DNA of 43,676 bases from Caryophanales bacterium UBA6331 (GCA_002438065.1 DJSP01000086.1:1-43676), one strand, 5' to 3'; positions 1 to 9,450 are shown, counted from the stretch's first letter. Translations and numbers: made by a program. Notes: a model not told the origin generated them from the letters alone.

Positions 1-183
1 CAGTTAATAACTAATAAAATACAATCGATTAATAAAAAAAGAATGTACGGTAGCAAGTATCTCAAATTTAAGCCTGTGGAGAATAAAGGTTACTTTATCT
101 ATGAAGCAGGAAAATATAGGTGGAAGAAGAAAATAATAAATTTTAATTTATTATCTTTGTTCCTTAAAAATACTATCCATTGA
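1..183 (+). CDS. 3' end of an unidentified reading frame, cut by the window edge
   Basis: Frame 1 is open from the first base to a TGA at 181-183, giving about 60 residues that include MYGSKYLKFKPVENKG and EAGKYRWKKK. The stretch is basic and rich in aromatic residues. The last 33 bases overlap, in antisense, the 3' end of the HTH gene on the other strand. I do not recognise the family. Support for real coding comes from the second copy near 20 kb: two single-base corrections there give a clearly similar peptide with mostly conservative changes. The alternative is that the region is a non-coding repeat and the frame is accidental. The start of the gene lies outside the window. Confidence 0.35.
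   Translation, partial: QLITNKIQSINKKRMYGSKYLKFKPVENKGYFIYEAGKYRWKKKIINFNLLSLFLKNTIH
6..165 (+). repeat. Dispersed repeat, copy 1
   Basis: This segment matches 19937-20089 at roughly 80-85% by eye. The best-conserved blocks are TGTACGGTAGCAA, AAAGGTTACTTTATC, GAAGCAGGAAAATAT and the last 30 or so bases. That last block is an AT palindrome (ATAATAAATT, TT, AATTTATTAT) followed by CTTTGTTC. The similarity reaches the left edge of the window, so the full element is probably longer. It could be the 3' part of a gene, an insertion element end or a structured RNA. Confidence 0.7.
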
Positions 184-585
184 AATATTATGGTTCTTAC
201 AAATTGTATATAAACTCATTGTAGAAATTAAATTATTACCTAACTCATAATTACTATAAGTAGTTTGAGATATCATACATTCATCTGCAATTTGTTGTTG
301 AGTTAAGTTTAAATCTTTTCTAATCATCTTTAATTTTTCACCAACCATTTTTCTATCAATGCTATCAATTTTATCATACTTAACATTCTCACTATTTAAC
401 TTAAGTAAATAATCCATAGAATACCCATACTTCAAACTAAATTTATATAAATGCTTTAAAGGAATAACATCTCTACCGGTTTCCCATCCACTATAAGTAG
501 ATTCAGCTACATTAAAAACACTTCCAAGTTCCTTTTGTGTCATTTCCATATATTCTCTAATATATTTAAAGTTATTTTCGTACAT
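151..585 (-). CDS. Transcriptional regulator with two tandem XRE-type HTH domains
   Basis: The protein has 144 residues if translation starts at MYENNFKYIREYM. That start has an AGGTGG Shine-Dalgarno site (593-598) at good spacing, while the longer in-frame start at 615 has none. Two Cro/C1-type helix-turn-helix units are visible: one near residues 6-60 (MTQKELGSVFNVAESTYSGWETG) and one near 84-140 (LTQQQIADECMISQTTYSNYELG). Each carries the usual Q-x3-A/F-x-V-x3-T-Y-x3-E pattern. There is no separate sensor domain, so the protein is probably a small DNA-binding repressor. It is transcribed divergently from the hypothetical gene at 705 and may control the shared intergenic region. Its target is unknown. 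Confidence 0.8.
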   Translation of the reverse strand: MYENNFKYIREYMEMTQKELGSVFNVAESTYSGWETGRDVIPLKHLYKFSLKYGYSMDYLLKLNSENVKYDKIDSIDRKMVGEKLKMIRKDLNLTQQQIADECMISQTTYSNYELGNNLISTMSLYTICKNHNISMDSIFKEQR

Positions 586-639
586 CTTACTACCACCTAT
601 TATTAATTTTTGCATTAAAAAAATAATTATTTATAAAAC

Positions 640-670
640 TTGGAACTATTTGGTAAAAATATGATATTAT
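640..670 (+). promoter_or_regulatory. Possible sigma-A promoter for the 705 gene
   Basis: TTGGAA at 640-645 and TATTAT at 665-670 are 19 bp apart. The -10 is preceded by TGA, giving an extended -10. The spacing is long, so this is a weak call. It lies in the divergent region next to the HTH gene. Confidence 0.3.
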
Positions 671-704
671 AGTGTATATAAATGAAAAGAAAATAGGTAA
701 TTAT

Positions 705-1397
705 ATGAATTATAAAAATAAAATACTACAATATCTTACAAGTACTAAGCCGAAATATTATGGAATAATGCAAGAATTAATTAACAACAGCATATTTGAT
801 AAAACTATAAAGAATATTTTTTTAAAACAAAATAAAAATCAAAATATCGAAGAATCATTTATTGAAAAATTAACTTTCTTTGTTGATTTCTTTCACAGTA
901 ACTTTCCATCAATTAAAGAAAAAGAACAAATTTTAGAGTTAATATTAACAACAAATATTCCTGAATTTTTAACTACATCAGCACCTTTAAAAGAATTCAA
1001 CGATAAGTGCATAGTTTATTCCATGAAAAAAACAATCGTTCACAATTTTCTAACAATTTTTAAACAAATAAGAAATAATATTTCAATTCAAGAATTAAAT
1101 AAATGTAAAATAAAATATAACTACAATTTAGATAAAGTAACCGATGCTGAAGAACTATTTAACCTATTAAAAGACTTGGTAACAACCAACATAACTAATG
1201 ATGATTACCTAATATACTTATTTGACAACTACGCTAACAAAATGACCAAAATAGAAAAAGAATACAACCTTAATAAACAAGATACAATCATTAAAATAAA
1301 TAGTGAATATACCTACTATTACAAAAAGATTTTTTATAATTATAAAAAAAGAATAAAAGTAATAAACTTAGCTAAATGTGTATATAAAATAACATAA
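705..1397 (+). CDS. Hypothetical protein, helical, Lys/Asn-rich
   Basis: The product has 230 residues from the ATG at 705, chosen because AGGT lies 6-8 bases upstream. A GTG at 672 would add 11 residues but overlaps the promoter region. The sequence is rich in Lys, Asn and Ile with long predicted helices and no signal peptide or membrane segment. I see no recognisable catalytic motif. It lies between a divergent HTH regulator and a helicase, a setting often found in accessory regions, but no mobility gene is visible. Function unknown. Confidence 0.6.
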   Translation: MNYKNKILQYLTSTKPKYYGIMQELINNSIFDKTIKNIFLKQNKNQNIEESFIEKLTFFVDFFHSNFPSIKEKEQILELILTTNIPEFLTTSAPLKEFNDKCIVYSMKKTIVHNFLTIFKQIRNNISIQELNKCKIKYNYNLDKVTDAEELFNLLKDLVTTNITNDDYLIYLFDNYANKMTKIEKEYNLNKQDTIIKINSEYTYYYKKIFYNYKKRIKVINLAKCVYKIT

Positions 1398-1453
1398 TAA
1401 ATCAAATTAATACTTAACCTAACAATTAAATATATCAAAATTCTACTATCTAA

Positions 1454-1462
1454 TGTTATAAT
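1454..1462 (+). promoter_or_regulatory. Extended -10 promoter element for the helicase gene
   Basis: TGT directly precedes TATAAT (1457-1462), forming an extended -10, 25 bp before the start codon. No good -35 is seen at 17 bp. Confidence 0.4.
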
Positions 1463-1487
1463 TAATATAAGATAAGAGGTTGGCATT

Positions 1488-4400
1488 ATGGTTTTAACTA
1501 GTGAAGAGATAAAATCTAAAGATTTTGAATTATTAAAATTATATCAAAATCAAGTTAATGAACTATTACAAAAAGATAAATATATCTCTAAAAAAGAATA
1601 TCTAAAAATATATAAACAGCTAACACCCATAATTCATAAACTAAAAATAATGGAAAAAGAATCTATGCTTGAACTATGGTGTCAAAAAAATAAAGTAGAT
1701 TACTACGAAATAAAAAGTCTCATTAACTTCTATACAAACACTAATAAAATAATAGATGATAAAAACACACTTTATGTAAATAAACATTTAGAACTTGATA
1801 AAGAATACTTAGACACTATTCTTGCTAAAGAAGATCCAAATATTAAATTAGATAAAGAACAAAGAAAAGTAATCCTTTCTGATGAAGATTATACATTAGT
1901 GGTTGCGGGTGCAGGATCAGGAAAAACAACTACCATTGAAGCCAAAGTTAAATATCTTATTGAAAAACAGCGCATTGATCCAAATCGTATCTTAATAATC
2001 TCCTTTACTAGAAAAGCAACTAATGAATTACAAACAAGATGTAAGACCCTAGGGCTTCCTGCTAAAATATCAACCTTTCACTCTCTAGCTAATCAAGTTA
2101 TTGGATCAAATGAAGAATCCCATCATCAAATCACAACTGGAGATTTAATGTTCAAAACCATTAAAGAATATCTTATTAACAATGAAAACGATGAAGATTT
2201 TGTTAAAAAGATTCTTCTATTCTTTGCCAGTTACTTAAATGTCCCATTTGGCGAAGAAAATATAAGTTTATTATTCTCAGAACTAGCTAAAAACGATTGC
2301 ACAACCTTAAAATCTGACATAACAGCATCTCTTAATGAATTTAATAAAAAACAAATCAGTCAAAAATATACTTTAAAAAATGAAAAAGTTAAAAGTGTTG
2401 AAGAATGTCGTATTGCAAATTTCTTGTACATTAATGGTATAGACTATGAATATGAACCTGTCTATAAATATTGTTTTACCAATACAACAAAACCATACTG
2501 CCCAGATTTTATAATTAGACAATATGATAAAGAAATATATCTTGAACATTTTGGAATATCCGAAAGTGGAGAAAATCCTAGATATACTAAAGAAGAACTA
2601 GAACTTTACAAAAAACATGTTAATGACAAAATAATTTTCCACAGAGAACACGGGACTAAATTAATTTATACATTTTCAAAATATAATGACCATAAAGATA
2701 CAATAACTCATTTAAAAGAAGAATTAATAAAAGCAGGCATCTCATTCGAACCTAAAAGTCAAAAAGCAATTTACAAAGCTATCTTATCGAATTTAGAAGA
2801 TAAATATTTTAACAAACTAGTTCAGTTAATATGCGTCTTTATTTCTAGGTTCAAAACTAATAATTTTAGCCCATCCAAATTTGATGAATGGAAAATAACA
2901 TTATCAGATGAAAGAACAAAATTATTTATAAATATTTGTTATGAATGTTATTTAGCCTACTCTAGCGTATTAAAAAATACGGGTAGTATCGACTTTGAAG
3001 ATATGATTAATAATGCCTCTAATATATTAGATAAACTAATTGAAAAACACGAGGAGCTTCCATACGACTATATATTTGTTGATGAATATCAAGATATCTC
3101 TCTTCAAAGATTTAATTTATGTGAAAAATTATCAAAATGTTCTAATGCAAAAATAGTGGCTGTCGGCGATGACTGGCAATCCATATTTAAATTTAGCGGT
3201 GCTCAAATTGATTTATTTACTAAGTTTGAACAAACAATGGGTTATGCCAACATTCAAAAAATAACTAATACATACCGCAATTCCCAAGAACTAATTGATA
3301 TAGCCGGCAACTTTGTAATGGCAAATAAATATCAAATATCCAAAAAATTAAAATCAAATAAATCTATAAAAAATCCCGTTATTTTAATGACATATAATGA
3401 TAAAACAGACTACATCTCATACAAAGAAGGCGATACAGTAACAAAGAGATTAGGAAAAGCAATTGAACATGCCCTAGACAATATCGTTAAAGAAAATGGA
3501 ATAAATCAAAAAGTATTATTTATTGGTCGTTATGGATTTGAACAATATATATTATCAAATTATAAAAAAGGATTTACTTATAAAAGAAATAAACTATATT
3601 CCAACAAATATCCCAAATTAAACATTACCTTTTTAACTGCTCACTCATCAAAAGGATTAACATATGACAACGTAATAATAATGAATGGTAAAGATGCAAT
3701 TCTAGGTTTCCCATCAAGAATAGTCGATGATCCTGTTATGAAATTAGTTATCAAAGATGAAGAAAATTTTGAATATGCCGAAGAAAGAAGACTATTCTAT
3801 GTTGCTTTAACTAGAACCAAAAATAAAGTTTATATCTTAACTCCTAAATATAAACCATCGAAATTTATTTTAGAACTAAATAATAACTATAAAAATATTC
3901 TAGTAGTTGGTGAAAAAATAGAGTCAGAAGTTAACTATGGAAATTTACTAAAATGCCCTTTATGTGGCTATCCATTACAAAGAAGAAGTAATAATAACTT
4001 TAAAATCCCTGGAGAAATATGGATATGTTCAAATGATCCTGAAGTATGTGGATATATAACCAATAATCCAAGAGGTGGAAAAATGTCTATTTCTAAATGT
4101 CCAAAATGCTCTGATGGTTATTTGATTGTTAAAAAAGTTCAAAATTCAACTAAAGAAAAATATATTTTAGGTTGTACTAACTATTTAAAAGATGGAACCG
4201 GTTGTAATGCCTATTTAGTTGATAATAAATATACCCAAGATTTAGAACTAGTTAATTTAGAATTTTATGATAAAAATACTGATATTCAAAAATTAACTTA
4301 TTGTAATAAAAACTTTATAGAACTAGTAAACGCTATTATATATATTGTAAAATATTATGAAAAATATAAATTTAAAATAAGTCCTAGAACAATCTTAGAA

Positions 4401-4634
4401 ATATTAGTAGGTGCAAGTAGCAAACAAGTAGACGTATTCAAATTATATAAAAATAAATATTATGGTTATTTAAAAGTAGATGACAGGCAAAAATATTGGG
4501 CATTATTTAAAGCATTAACCAAAGAAGAAATTTTAAATATAGATGAAAGTAATTATAGTAATGTGACTGTCTCAAAAGATAAATTAACTTTAGATGATTA
4601 TAAAATTATTTATGCATCAATTAAAATAAGATAA
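1488..4634 (+). CDS. UvrD/Rep superfamily I DNA helicase, helicase IV-like, with nuclease-like insert and C-terminal zinc ribbons
   Basis: The protein has 1048 residues and starts at the ATG at 1488 after AAGAGG. SF1 helicase motifs are clear: Walker A AGAGSGKTT (about residue 140), motif II FVDEYQDIS (about 530), motif III GDDWQSIFKFSGA (about 560) and motif VI VALTRTK (about 771). An insertion between the first motifs (about 300-360) has E-x2-R-I-x-N-F-L, then YCPDF and IYLEHFG. This resembles a degenerate PD-(D/E)XK nuclease core as seen in helicase IV-like proteins. After the helicase core come two four-Cys zinc ribbons (CPLCG...C...C near 822; CPKC...C...C near 870) like topoisomerase I C-terminal fingers. 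The inferred role is ATP-driven DNA unwinding in repair or recombination. It seems to be transcribed alone. Confidence 0.88.
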   Translation: MVLTSEEIKSKDFELLKLYQNQVNELLQKDKYISKKEYLKIYKQLTPIIHKLKIMEKESMLELWCQKNKVDYYEIKSLINFYTNTNKIIDDKNTLYVNKHLELDKEYLDTILAKEDPNIKLDKEQRKVILSDEDYTLVVAGAGSGKTTTIEAKVKYLIEKQRIDPNRILIISFTRKATNELQTRCKTLGLPAKISTFHSLANQVIGSNEESHHQITTGDLMFKTIKEYLINNENDEDFVKKILLFFASYLNVPFGEENISLLFSELAKNDCTTLKSDITASLNEFNKKQISQKYTLKNEKVKSVEECRIANFLYINGIDYEYEPVYKYCFTNTTKPYCPDFIIRQYDKEIYLEHFGISESGENPRYTKEELELYKKHVNDKIIFHREHGTKLIYTFSKYNDHKDTITHLKEELIKAGISFEPKSQKAIYKAILSNLEDKYFNKLVQLICVFISRFKTNNFSPSKFDEWKITLSDERTKLFINICYECYLAYSSVLKNTGSIDFEDMINNASNILDKLIEKHEELPYDYIFVDEYQDISLQRFNLCEKLSKCSNAKIVAVGDDWQSIFKFSGAQIDLFTKFEQTMGYANIQKITNTYRNSQELIDIAGNFVMANKYQISKKLKSNKSIKNPVILMTYNDKTDYISYKEGDTVTKRLGKAIEHALDNIVKENGINQKVLFIGRYGFEQYILSNYKKGFTYKRNKLYSNKYPKLNITFLTAHSSKGLTYDNVIIMNGKDAILGFPSRIVDDPVMKLVIKDEENFEYAEERRLFYVALTRTKNKVYILTPKYKPSKFILELNNNYKNILVVGEKIESEVNYGNLLKCPLCGYPLQRRSNNNFKIPGEIWICSNDPEVCGYITNNPRGGKMSISKCPKCSDGYLIVKKVQNSTKEKYILGCTNYLKDGTGCNAYLVDNKYTQDLELVNLEFYDKNTDIQKLTYCNKNFIELVNAIIYIVKYYEKYKFKISPRTILEILVGASSKQVDVFKLYKNKYYGYLKVDDRQKYWALFKALTKEEILNIDESNYSNVTVSKDKLTLDDYKIIYASIKIR

Positions 4635-4755
4635 GAACTATTTTTTAATAACACAAACCAAAATATCATACATACTAGAAACTACATAAAATGTAGAAAA
4701 TAGATCTCATATTTCTTAGCTCAAAAATTTAATTAAAATTATATGCAAAGACGTG

Positions 4756-4783
4756 TTTACATTAATTTAAAATTTGATATAAT
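4756..4783 (+). promoter_or_regulatory. Sigma-A promoter of the arginine deiminase operon
   Basis: TTTACA at 4756-4761 and TATAAT at 4778-4783 are 16 bp apart and 46 bp before arcA. I looked for ArgR-type or CRE operator palindromes beside it and found none convincing. Confidence 0.6.
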
Positions 4784-4829
4784 AATTATAGATAGTAAAA
4801 AAGACTATTATTAGAAAGGTAGGAGAGAG

Positions 4830-6077
4830 ATGAGTAATATTCATGTGACCAGTGAAATAGGAAAATTAAAAAAAGTATTACTTCATAGACCGGGTAATGA
4901 GTTATTAAACTTAACTCCAGACACTTTGAATGAATTACTTTTTGATGATATTCCTTATTTACCTGAAGCACAGAGAGAACATGATATGTTTGCTAAGGCT
5001 TTAACGGATAATGGCGTAGAAGTTGTTTATCTTGAAGATTTAGTAGCAGAAGTAATTGATAGTAATGAAAAAATTCGTGATAAATTTATTCGTCAATTTA
5101 TTATAGAATCTGGAATTCATACTATAAAGTACCAAATTTTAACTTATAATTTTTTAGATAAAATAAAAGATTCTAAAAAATTAGTACTACAAACTATGGA
5201 AGGAATTCAAATTAAAGACTTTCCTTATAGAAAAAGGGAAGTAGAAAAAACTCTAGTAGATTTAGTAGATGAACCTGAAAAGTTTATAGCAGCTCCAATG
5301 CCAAATTTATACTTTACAAGAGATAATTTTGCAAGCGTTGGTGAAGGAGCAAATTTAAATCATATGTATTCAGTAACAAGAAACAGAGAGTGCATTTATG
5401 CTGAATATATCTTTAAATATCATCCAGATTTTAAAGATACACCTTTATATTATAATAGAGGTTATCATTGGCATACAGAAGGTGGAGATTTATTAAATAT
5501 TAATGAACACACTATAGCTATTGGTATTTCACAAAGAACTGAAGCATCAGCTATAGATCAAATTTCTAAAAATTTCTTTAAAGATCCAACTTGTAAAATT
5601 GATACAATTTTAGCATTTAATATTCCGGTATCTAGAGCGTTTATGCATCTTGATACAGTATTTACTCAAATAGATAAGTATACATTTACATATCATCCAG
5701 CAATTTCAGATACACTACAAGTATTTGAAATAACTGAAGGATTTGATCCTACAACTTATGAAGATTTAAATGTAAAAGAAGTAAAAGGGTCATTAAAGGA
5801 AATATTAGAAAAATATTTAGATCATCCAGTAACTCTTATTCCATGTGCTGGAGGAGATAAAGTAGCAAGTGAACGTGAACAATGGAATGATGGTTCTAAC
5901 ACATTATGTATAGCTCCGGGAGTTGTCGTTGTATATGATAGAAATGATGTAACAAATAAAGAATTACGTAAAGCAGGTCTGAAAGTAATTGAGATTTGTG
6001 GTGCTGAATTGAGTCGTGGACGTGGAGGACCAAGATGTATGTCCATGCCACTTGTAAGGGAGGATGTTGAATGGTAG
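4830..6077 (+). CDS. arcA: Arginine deiminase
   Basis: This enzyme hydrolyses L-arginine to citrulline and ammonia in the cytoplasm, the first step of the ADI pathway. Its 415 residues are the normal family length. Motifs seen: FTRDNFASV (about 167), HTEGGDLL (about 215, substrate-binding and catalytic acids), AFMHLDTVFT (catalytic His, about 271), and GRGGPRCMSMPL near the C terminus with the nucleophile Cys403. AGGAGAGAG stands just before the ATG. The stop codon overlaps the next gene by 7 bases, so arcA and arcB are translationally coupled. The organisation is arcA-arcB-arcC/D. Confidence 0.97.
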   Translation: MSNIHVTSEIGKLKKVLLHRPGNELLNLTPDTLNELLFDDIPYLPEAQREHDMFAKALTDNGVEVVYLEDLVAEVIDSNEKIRDKFIRQFIIESGIHTIKYQILTYNFLDKIKDSKKLVLQTMEGIQIKDFPYRKREVEKTLVDLVDEPEKFIAAPMPNLYFTRDNFASVGEGANLNHMYSVTRNRECIYAEYIFKYHPDFKDTPLYYNRGYHWHTEGGDLLNINEHTIAIGISQRTEASAIDQISKNFFKDPTCKIDTILAFNIPVSRAFMHLDTVFTQIDKYTFTYHPAISDTLQVFEITEGFDPTTYEDLNVKEVKGSLKEILEKYLDHPVTLIPCAGGDKVASEREQWNDGSNTLCIAPGVVVVYDRNDVTNKELRKAGLKVIEICGAELSRGRGGPRCMSMPLVREDVEW

Positions 6078-7066
6078 ATTTAAGAGGTAGAGATTTTTTA
6101 AAACTATTAGATTATACCCCTGAAGAGATAAGACATTTAATAGATGTAGCAATAGATTTAAAAAATAAAAAGAAAAAAAATATACCTCATAGATATTTAG
6201 AAGGTAAACAAATAGCAATGATATTTGAAAAAGACTCTACAAGAACTAGATGTGCATTTGAAGCTGGTGCTCATGATCTTGGAATGGCAGCAACCTATTT
6301 AGGCCCAACTGGTTCTCAAATGGGAAAAAAAGAAACTATTGAAGATACAGCACGCGTTTTAGCAAGTATGTATGATGGAATTGAATATCGTGGCTTTGAT
6401 CAAACAACAGTAGAAACACTAGCAAAATATAGCAAAGTACCTGTATGGAATGGTCTTACAAATGAATTTCATCCAACTCAAATGCTTGCAGATCTTATGA
6501 CCATCCAAGAAGAATTCGGTTCATTAAAGGGAAGAAAACTAGTGTTCTGTGGAGATGCTAGAAATAACGTAGCAAATTCACTTATGGTTGCATGTTCAAA
6601 ATTAGGAGTTAATTTTACATGTTGCGCACCGAAAACGCTTTGGCCAGATGAAGAGTTAGTTAATAAATGCAAAGAAATTGCTTATGAGACCGGTTCTGTA
6701 ATAAACATGACTGAATACATTATGGAAGGCGTAAAAGATGCAGATGCTATTTATACAGATGTATGGGTTTCAATGGGCGAACCAATGGAATTATGGAAAG
6801 ATAGAATTGAACTTTTAAGCCCATATCAAATAAATATGAACGTTATGAATAATGCTAACGAAAAAGCTATTTTCTTACATTGTTTACCTTCATTTCATAA
6901 TAATGAAACAACAATAGGTAAAGAAATAGAAGAAAAATTTGGAATAAAAGAAATGGAAGTTACAGATGAAGTTTTTGAGTCTAACAAATCTAGAGTATTT
7001 GAAGAAGCTGAAAATAGACTTCATACAATAAAAGCTGTAATGTTGGAGACTATGAAAAATGAGTAA
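6071..7066 (+). CDS. arcB: Ornithine carbamoyltransferase, catabolic
   Basis: The enzyme phosphorolyses citrulline to ornithine and carbamoyl phosphate. It has 331 residues with the carbamoyl-phosphate loop STRTR (56-60), HPTQMLAD, SMGEP and the ornithine-binding HCLPSFHN near 270. The last motif is usually HCLPAFHD; the Ser and Asn are modest variants. The gene starts inside the 3' end of arcA (7-base overlap) and its own end overlaps the carbamate kinase start by 8 bases, so the three genes form one tight operon. Family assignment is firm. The catabolic direction is inferred from the neighbours. Confidence 0.96.
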   Translation: MVDLRGRDFLKLLDYTPEEIRHLIDVAIDLKNKKKKNIPHRYLEGKQIAMIFEKDSTRTRCAFEAGAHDLGMAATYLGPTGSQMGKKETIEDTARVLASMYDGIEYRGFDQTTVETLAKYSKVPVWNGLTNEFHPTQMLADLMTIQEEFGSLKGRKLVFCGDARNNVANSLMVACSKLGVNFTCCAPKTLWPDEELVNKCKEIAYETGSVINMTEYIMEGVKDADAIYTDVWVSMGEPMELWKDRIELLSPYQINMNVMNNANEKAIFLHCLPSFHNNETTIGKEIEEKFGIKEMEVTDEVFESNKSRVFEEAENRLHTIKAVMLETMKNE

Positions 7067-9443
7067 AATTGTTATTGCATTAGGAGGAAATGCATTAGGT
7101 AAAAATCCTCAAGAACAACATGATAAAATAGAAAACACAGTAAAATATTTAATAGATCTAGTACAGGCTGGAAATCAAATCGTTATTACGCATGGCAATG
7201 GTCCACAAGTTGGAATGATTTATGATTCTATGAAAGAAGATAAAATTCCATTTGCTGAAAGTGGAGCTATGTCACAAGGCTATATTGGTTATCAATTACA
7301 ACAATCTTTAAAAGATGAGTTAAACAAAAGAAACATAAAAAAAGAAGTTGTAACAGTAATTACCCAAGTAGAAGTAAATCCTTTGGACCCTGCTTTTAAA
7401 AATCCTACTAAACCAATAGGAGAATTTCTAACTCGTGAACAAGCAGTAGAAAAACAAAAACAAGATAAAGCCATTTATAAAGAAGATGCAGGAAGAGGAT
7501 ATCGAAAAGTAGTAGCATCTCCAGAGCCTAAGAAAATACTAGAGCTTAGTACAATTAAAAATTTAATTGAACAAGGCACCATAGTAATTGCCTGTGGAGG
7601 CGGTGGAGTACCTGTAGTTATGACAAAAACAAATGGCTACGAAGGAATAGATGCCGTCATAGATAAAGATAAAACAAGCGCATTACTTGCTAAAGATATT
7701 AATGCAGATACTTTACTAATATTAACTGATGTTGAAAAAGTATCTTATAATTATAAACAAAAAAATGAAGAAGAAATAAGTAAATTATCTGTAGCTGAAG
7801 CAAGAGTTGGTATTAGACATGACGAATTTAAAGAAGGAAGCATGTTGCCAAAAATAGAGGCTTCTATTGAATTTGTAAAAGCAACAGGAAATAAAGCAAT
7901 TATTACATCTCTATATAAAGCAAAAGAAGCCCTAGCTGGTAAAACAGGTACGGTAATTTATAAACCTGAAATAAAGAAAGAAGAAAAAAAGAAGAGAATT
8001 TCATTCTCTCTCAGTGCATTCACAATAATTTTAGCTTTAATATTTATACTTGCAATAATTACACATATACTTCCTAAAGCAACATATATTGGAGAAGAAC
8101 TCGTAAATGGTAGTGGAGTAGTAGGAGCAACATTAGCTCAAACATTATTAGCACCTATTCAAGGTTTTGCAGATGCTATTGATATTTGTGTATTTATCTT
8201 AATTCTAGGTTCATTCTTAAAAATAGTAAATTCTACACAAGCTATTGAAACAGGAATTCAAGTTTTAATAAAAAAACTTCATGGACATGAATTAGTATTA
8301 ATTCCTATACTTATGATATTATTTTCAATAGGTGGTACTACTTATGGTATGCTTGAAGAAACCGTTGGTTTCTATGCATTACTTGCTGCCGCTATGGTAG
8401 CAGCTGGTATGGATACAGTTGTATCTTCAGCAATTGTGCTTTTAGGAGCAGGATCAGGAGTTCTTGGTTCAACAGTAAATCCATTTGCTGTAGGTGTAGC
8501 AGTTGATGCAGCAAAATCCACATTACCGGAAGGAGTAGCTATTAATCAAGGAACAATAATTGGATTAGGAACACTATTATGGTTATCAACATTAATAATT
8601 TCCATAATATTCGTAATGCTATATGCCAAAAGAGTTATCAAGAAAAAAGGTTCAACAATATTAAGCCTACAAGAACAAAGAGACATGGAAGCTACTTATG
8701 GTGAAGATATTGAAAGAGCTGAAGCTAAATTAACAGGAAAACAAAAAGTAACCTTAATTTTATTTGCATTAACTTTTGTTATTATGATTATGAGTTTTAT
8801 TCCTTGGGAAGATTTTGGCATAACAGTGTTTGCAAACGCTAAAATATTTAGTTTATCTTGGTTAGTTGGTGTGCCAATTGGTCAATGGTATTTTCAAGAA
8901 GCAACTTTATGGTTTTTAATCATGACTATAGTAATTGCACTTGTTAATCGTATGAAAGAAAAAGAAATTGTAGATAAAATAATAGATGGTGCTGATGATA
9001 TGGTAGGTGTAATATTAATAATTGCACTTGCAAGAGGAGCATCAGTACTAATGAGTGAAACACACTTAGATAATTATATAATTTATAATGCAGCAAACTT
9101 ACTAAAAGTTTTACCAAAAGCAATATTTGCTCCATTAAATTATATTATACATGTTGGACTTTCTGTATTAGTTCCATCTAGTAGTGGACTTGCAACATTA
9201 TCAACACCAATTATGGCTCCAATTGCTCATCAAGTAGGATACAATGTTGAAGCCACTATAATGGGTATGGTAGCTGCAAACGGATTTGTAAATTTATTTA
9301 CACCAACATGCGGTGCAATAATGGGAGGTTTAGCTCTTGCTAAAGTAGAATACACAACTTGGTTAAAATGGGTATTTAAAGTGTTAGCTTGTATAATGAT
9401 TGCAAATTTAGTTATATTAACAATTGCAATGTTAGTTTTATAA
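7059..9443 (+). CDS. arcC-arcD: Carbamate kinase fused to a YfcC/ArcD-type arginine-ornithine transporter
   Basis: One uninterrupted 794-residue frame holds two proteins that are normally separate. Residues 1 to about 305 are carbamate kinase: IALGGNALG at the N terminus, THGNGPQVG, ACGGGGVPV, DKDKTSALLA and LILTDVE. This enzyme makes ATP, ammonia and CO2 from carbamoyl phosphate. A charged linker (KPEIKKEEKKKR, about 306-318) leads into about 475 residues with roughly 12 hydrophobic segments. These resemble the YfcC/C4-dicarboxylate anaerobic carrier family, which includes streptococcal ArcD; they include VPSSSGLATLSTPIMAP and GFVNLFTPTCG. The inferred transport is arginine/ornithine exchange. 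No stop, frame change or good internal Shine-Dalgarno site is visible at the junction. The fusion would tether the ATP-producing kinase to the membrane. A hairpin terminator follows. Confidence 0.92.
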   Translation: MSKIVIALGGNALGKNPQEQHDKIENTVKYLIDLVQAGNQIVITHGNGPQVGMIYDSMKEDKIPFAESGAMSQGYIGYQLQQSLKDELNKRNIKKEVVTVITQVEVNPLDPAFKNPTKPIGEFLTREQAVEKQKQDKAIYKEDAGRGYRKVVASPEPKKILELSTIKNLIEQGTIVIACGGGGVPVVMTKTNGYEGIDAVIDKDKTSALLAKDINADTLLILTDVEKVSYNYKQKNEEEISKLSVAEARVGIRHDEFKEGSMLPKIEASIEFVKATGNKAIITSLYKAKEALAGKTGTVIYKPEIKKEEKKKRISFSLSAFTIILALIFILAIITHILPKATYIGEELVNGSGVVGATLAQTLLAPIQGFADAIDICVFILILGSFLKIVNSTQAIETGIQVLIKKLHGHELVLIPILMILFSIGGTTYGMLEETVGFYALLAAAMVAAGMDTVVSSAIVLLGAGSGVLGSTVNPFAVGVAVDAAKSTLPEGVAINQGTIIGLGTLLWLSTLIISIIFVMLYAKRVIKKKGSTILSLQEQRDMEATYGEDIERAEAKLTGKQKVTLILFALTFVIMIMSFIPWEDFGITVFANAKIFSLSWLVGVPIGQWYFQEATLWFLIMTIVIALVNRMKEKEIVDKIIDGADDMVGVILIIALARGASVLMSETHLDNYIIYNAANLLKVLPKAIFAPLNYIIHVGLSVLVPSSSGLATLSTPIMAPIAHQVGYNVEATIMGMVAANGFVNLFTPTCGAIMGGLALAKVEYTTWLKWVFKVLACIMIANLVILTIAMLVL

Positions 9444-9450
9444 AAATACT

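Noticed and set aside
4786..4971. Minus-strand frame opposite the arcA start
   Set aside because: Antisense shadow of arcA with no ribosome-binding site and no recognisable domain. Other opposite-strand frames inside arcB, enolase, TypA and the surface proteins were dropped for the same reason.
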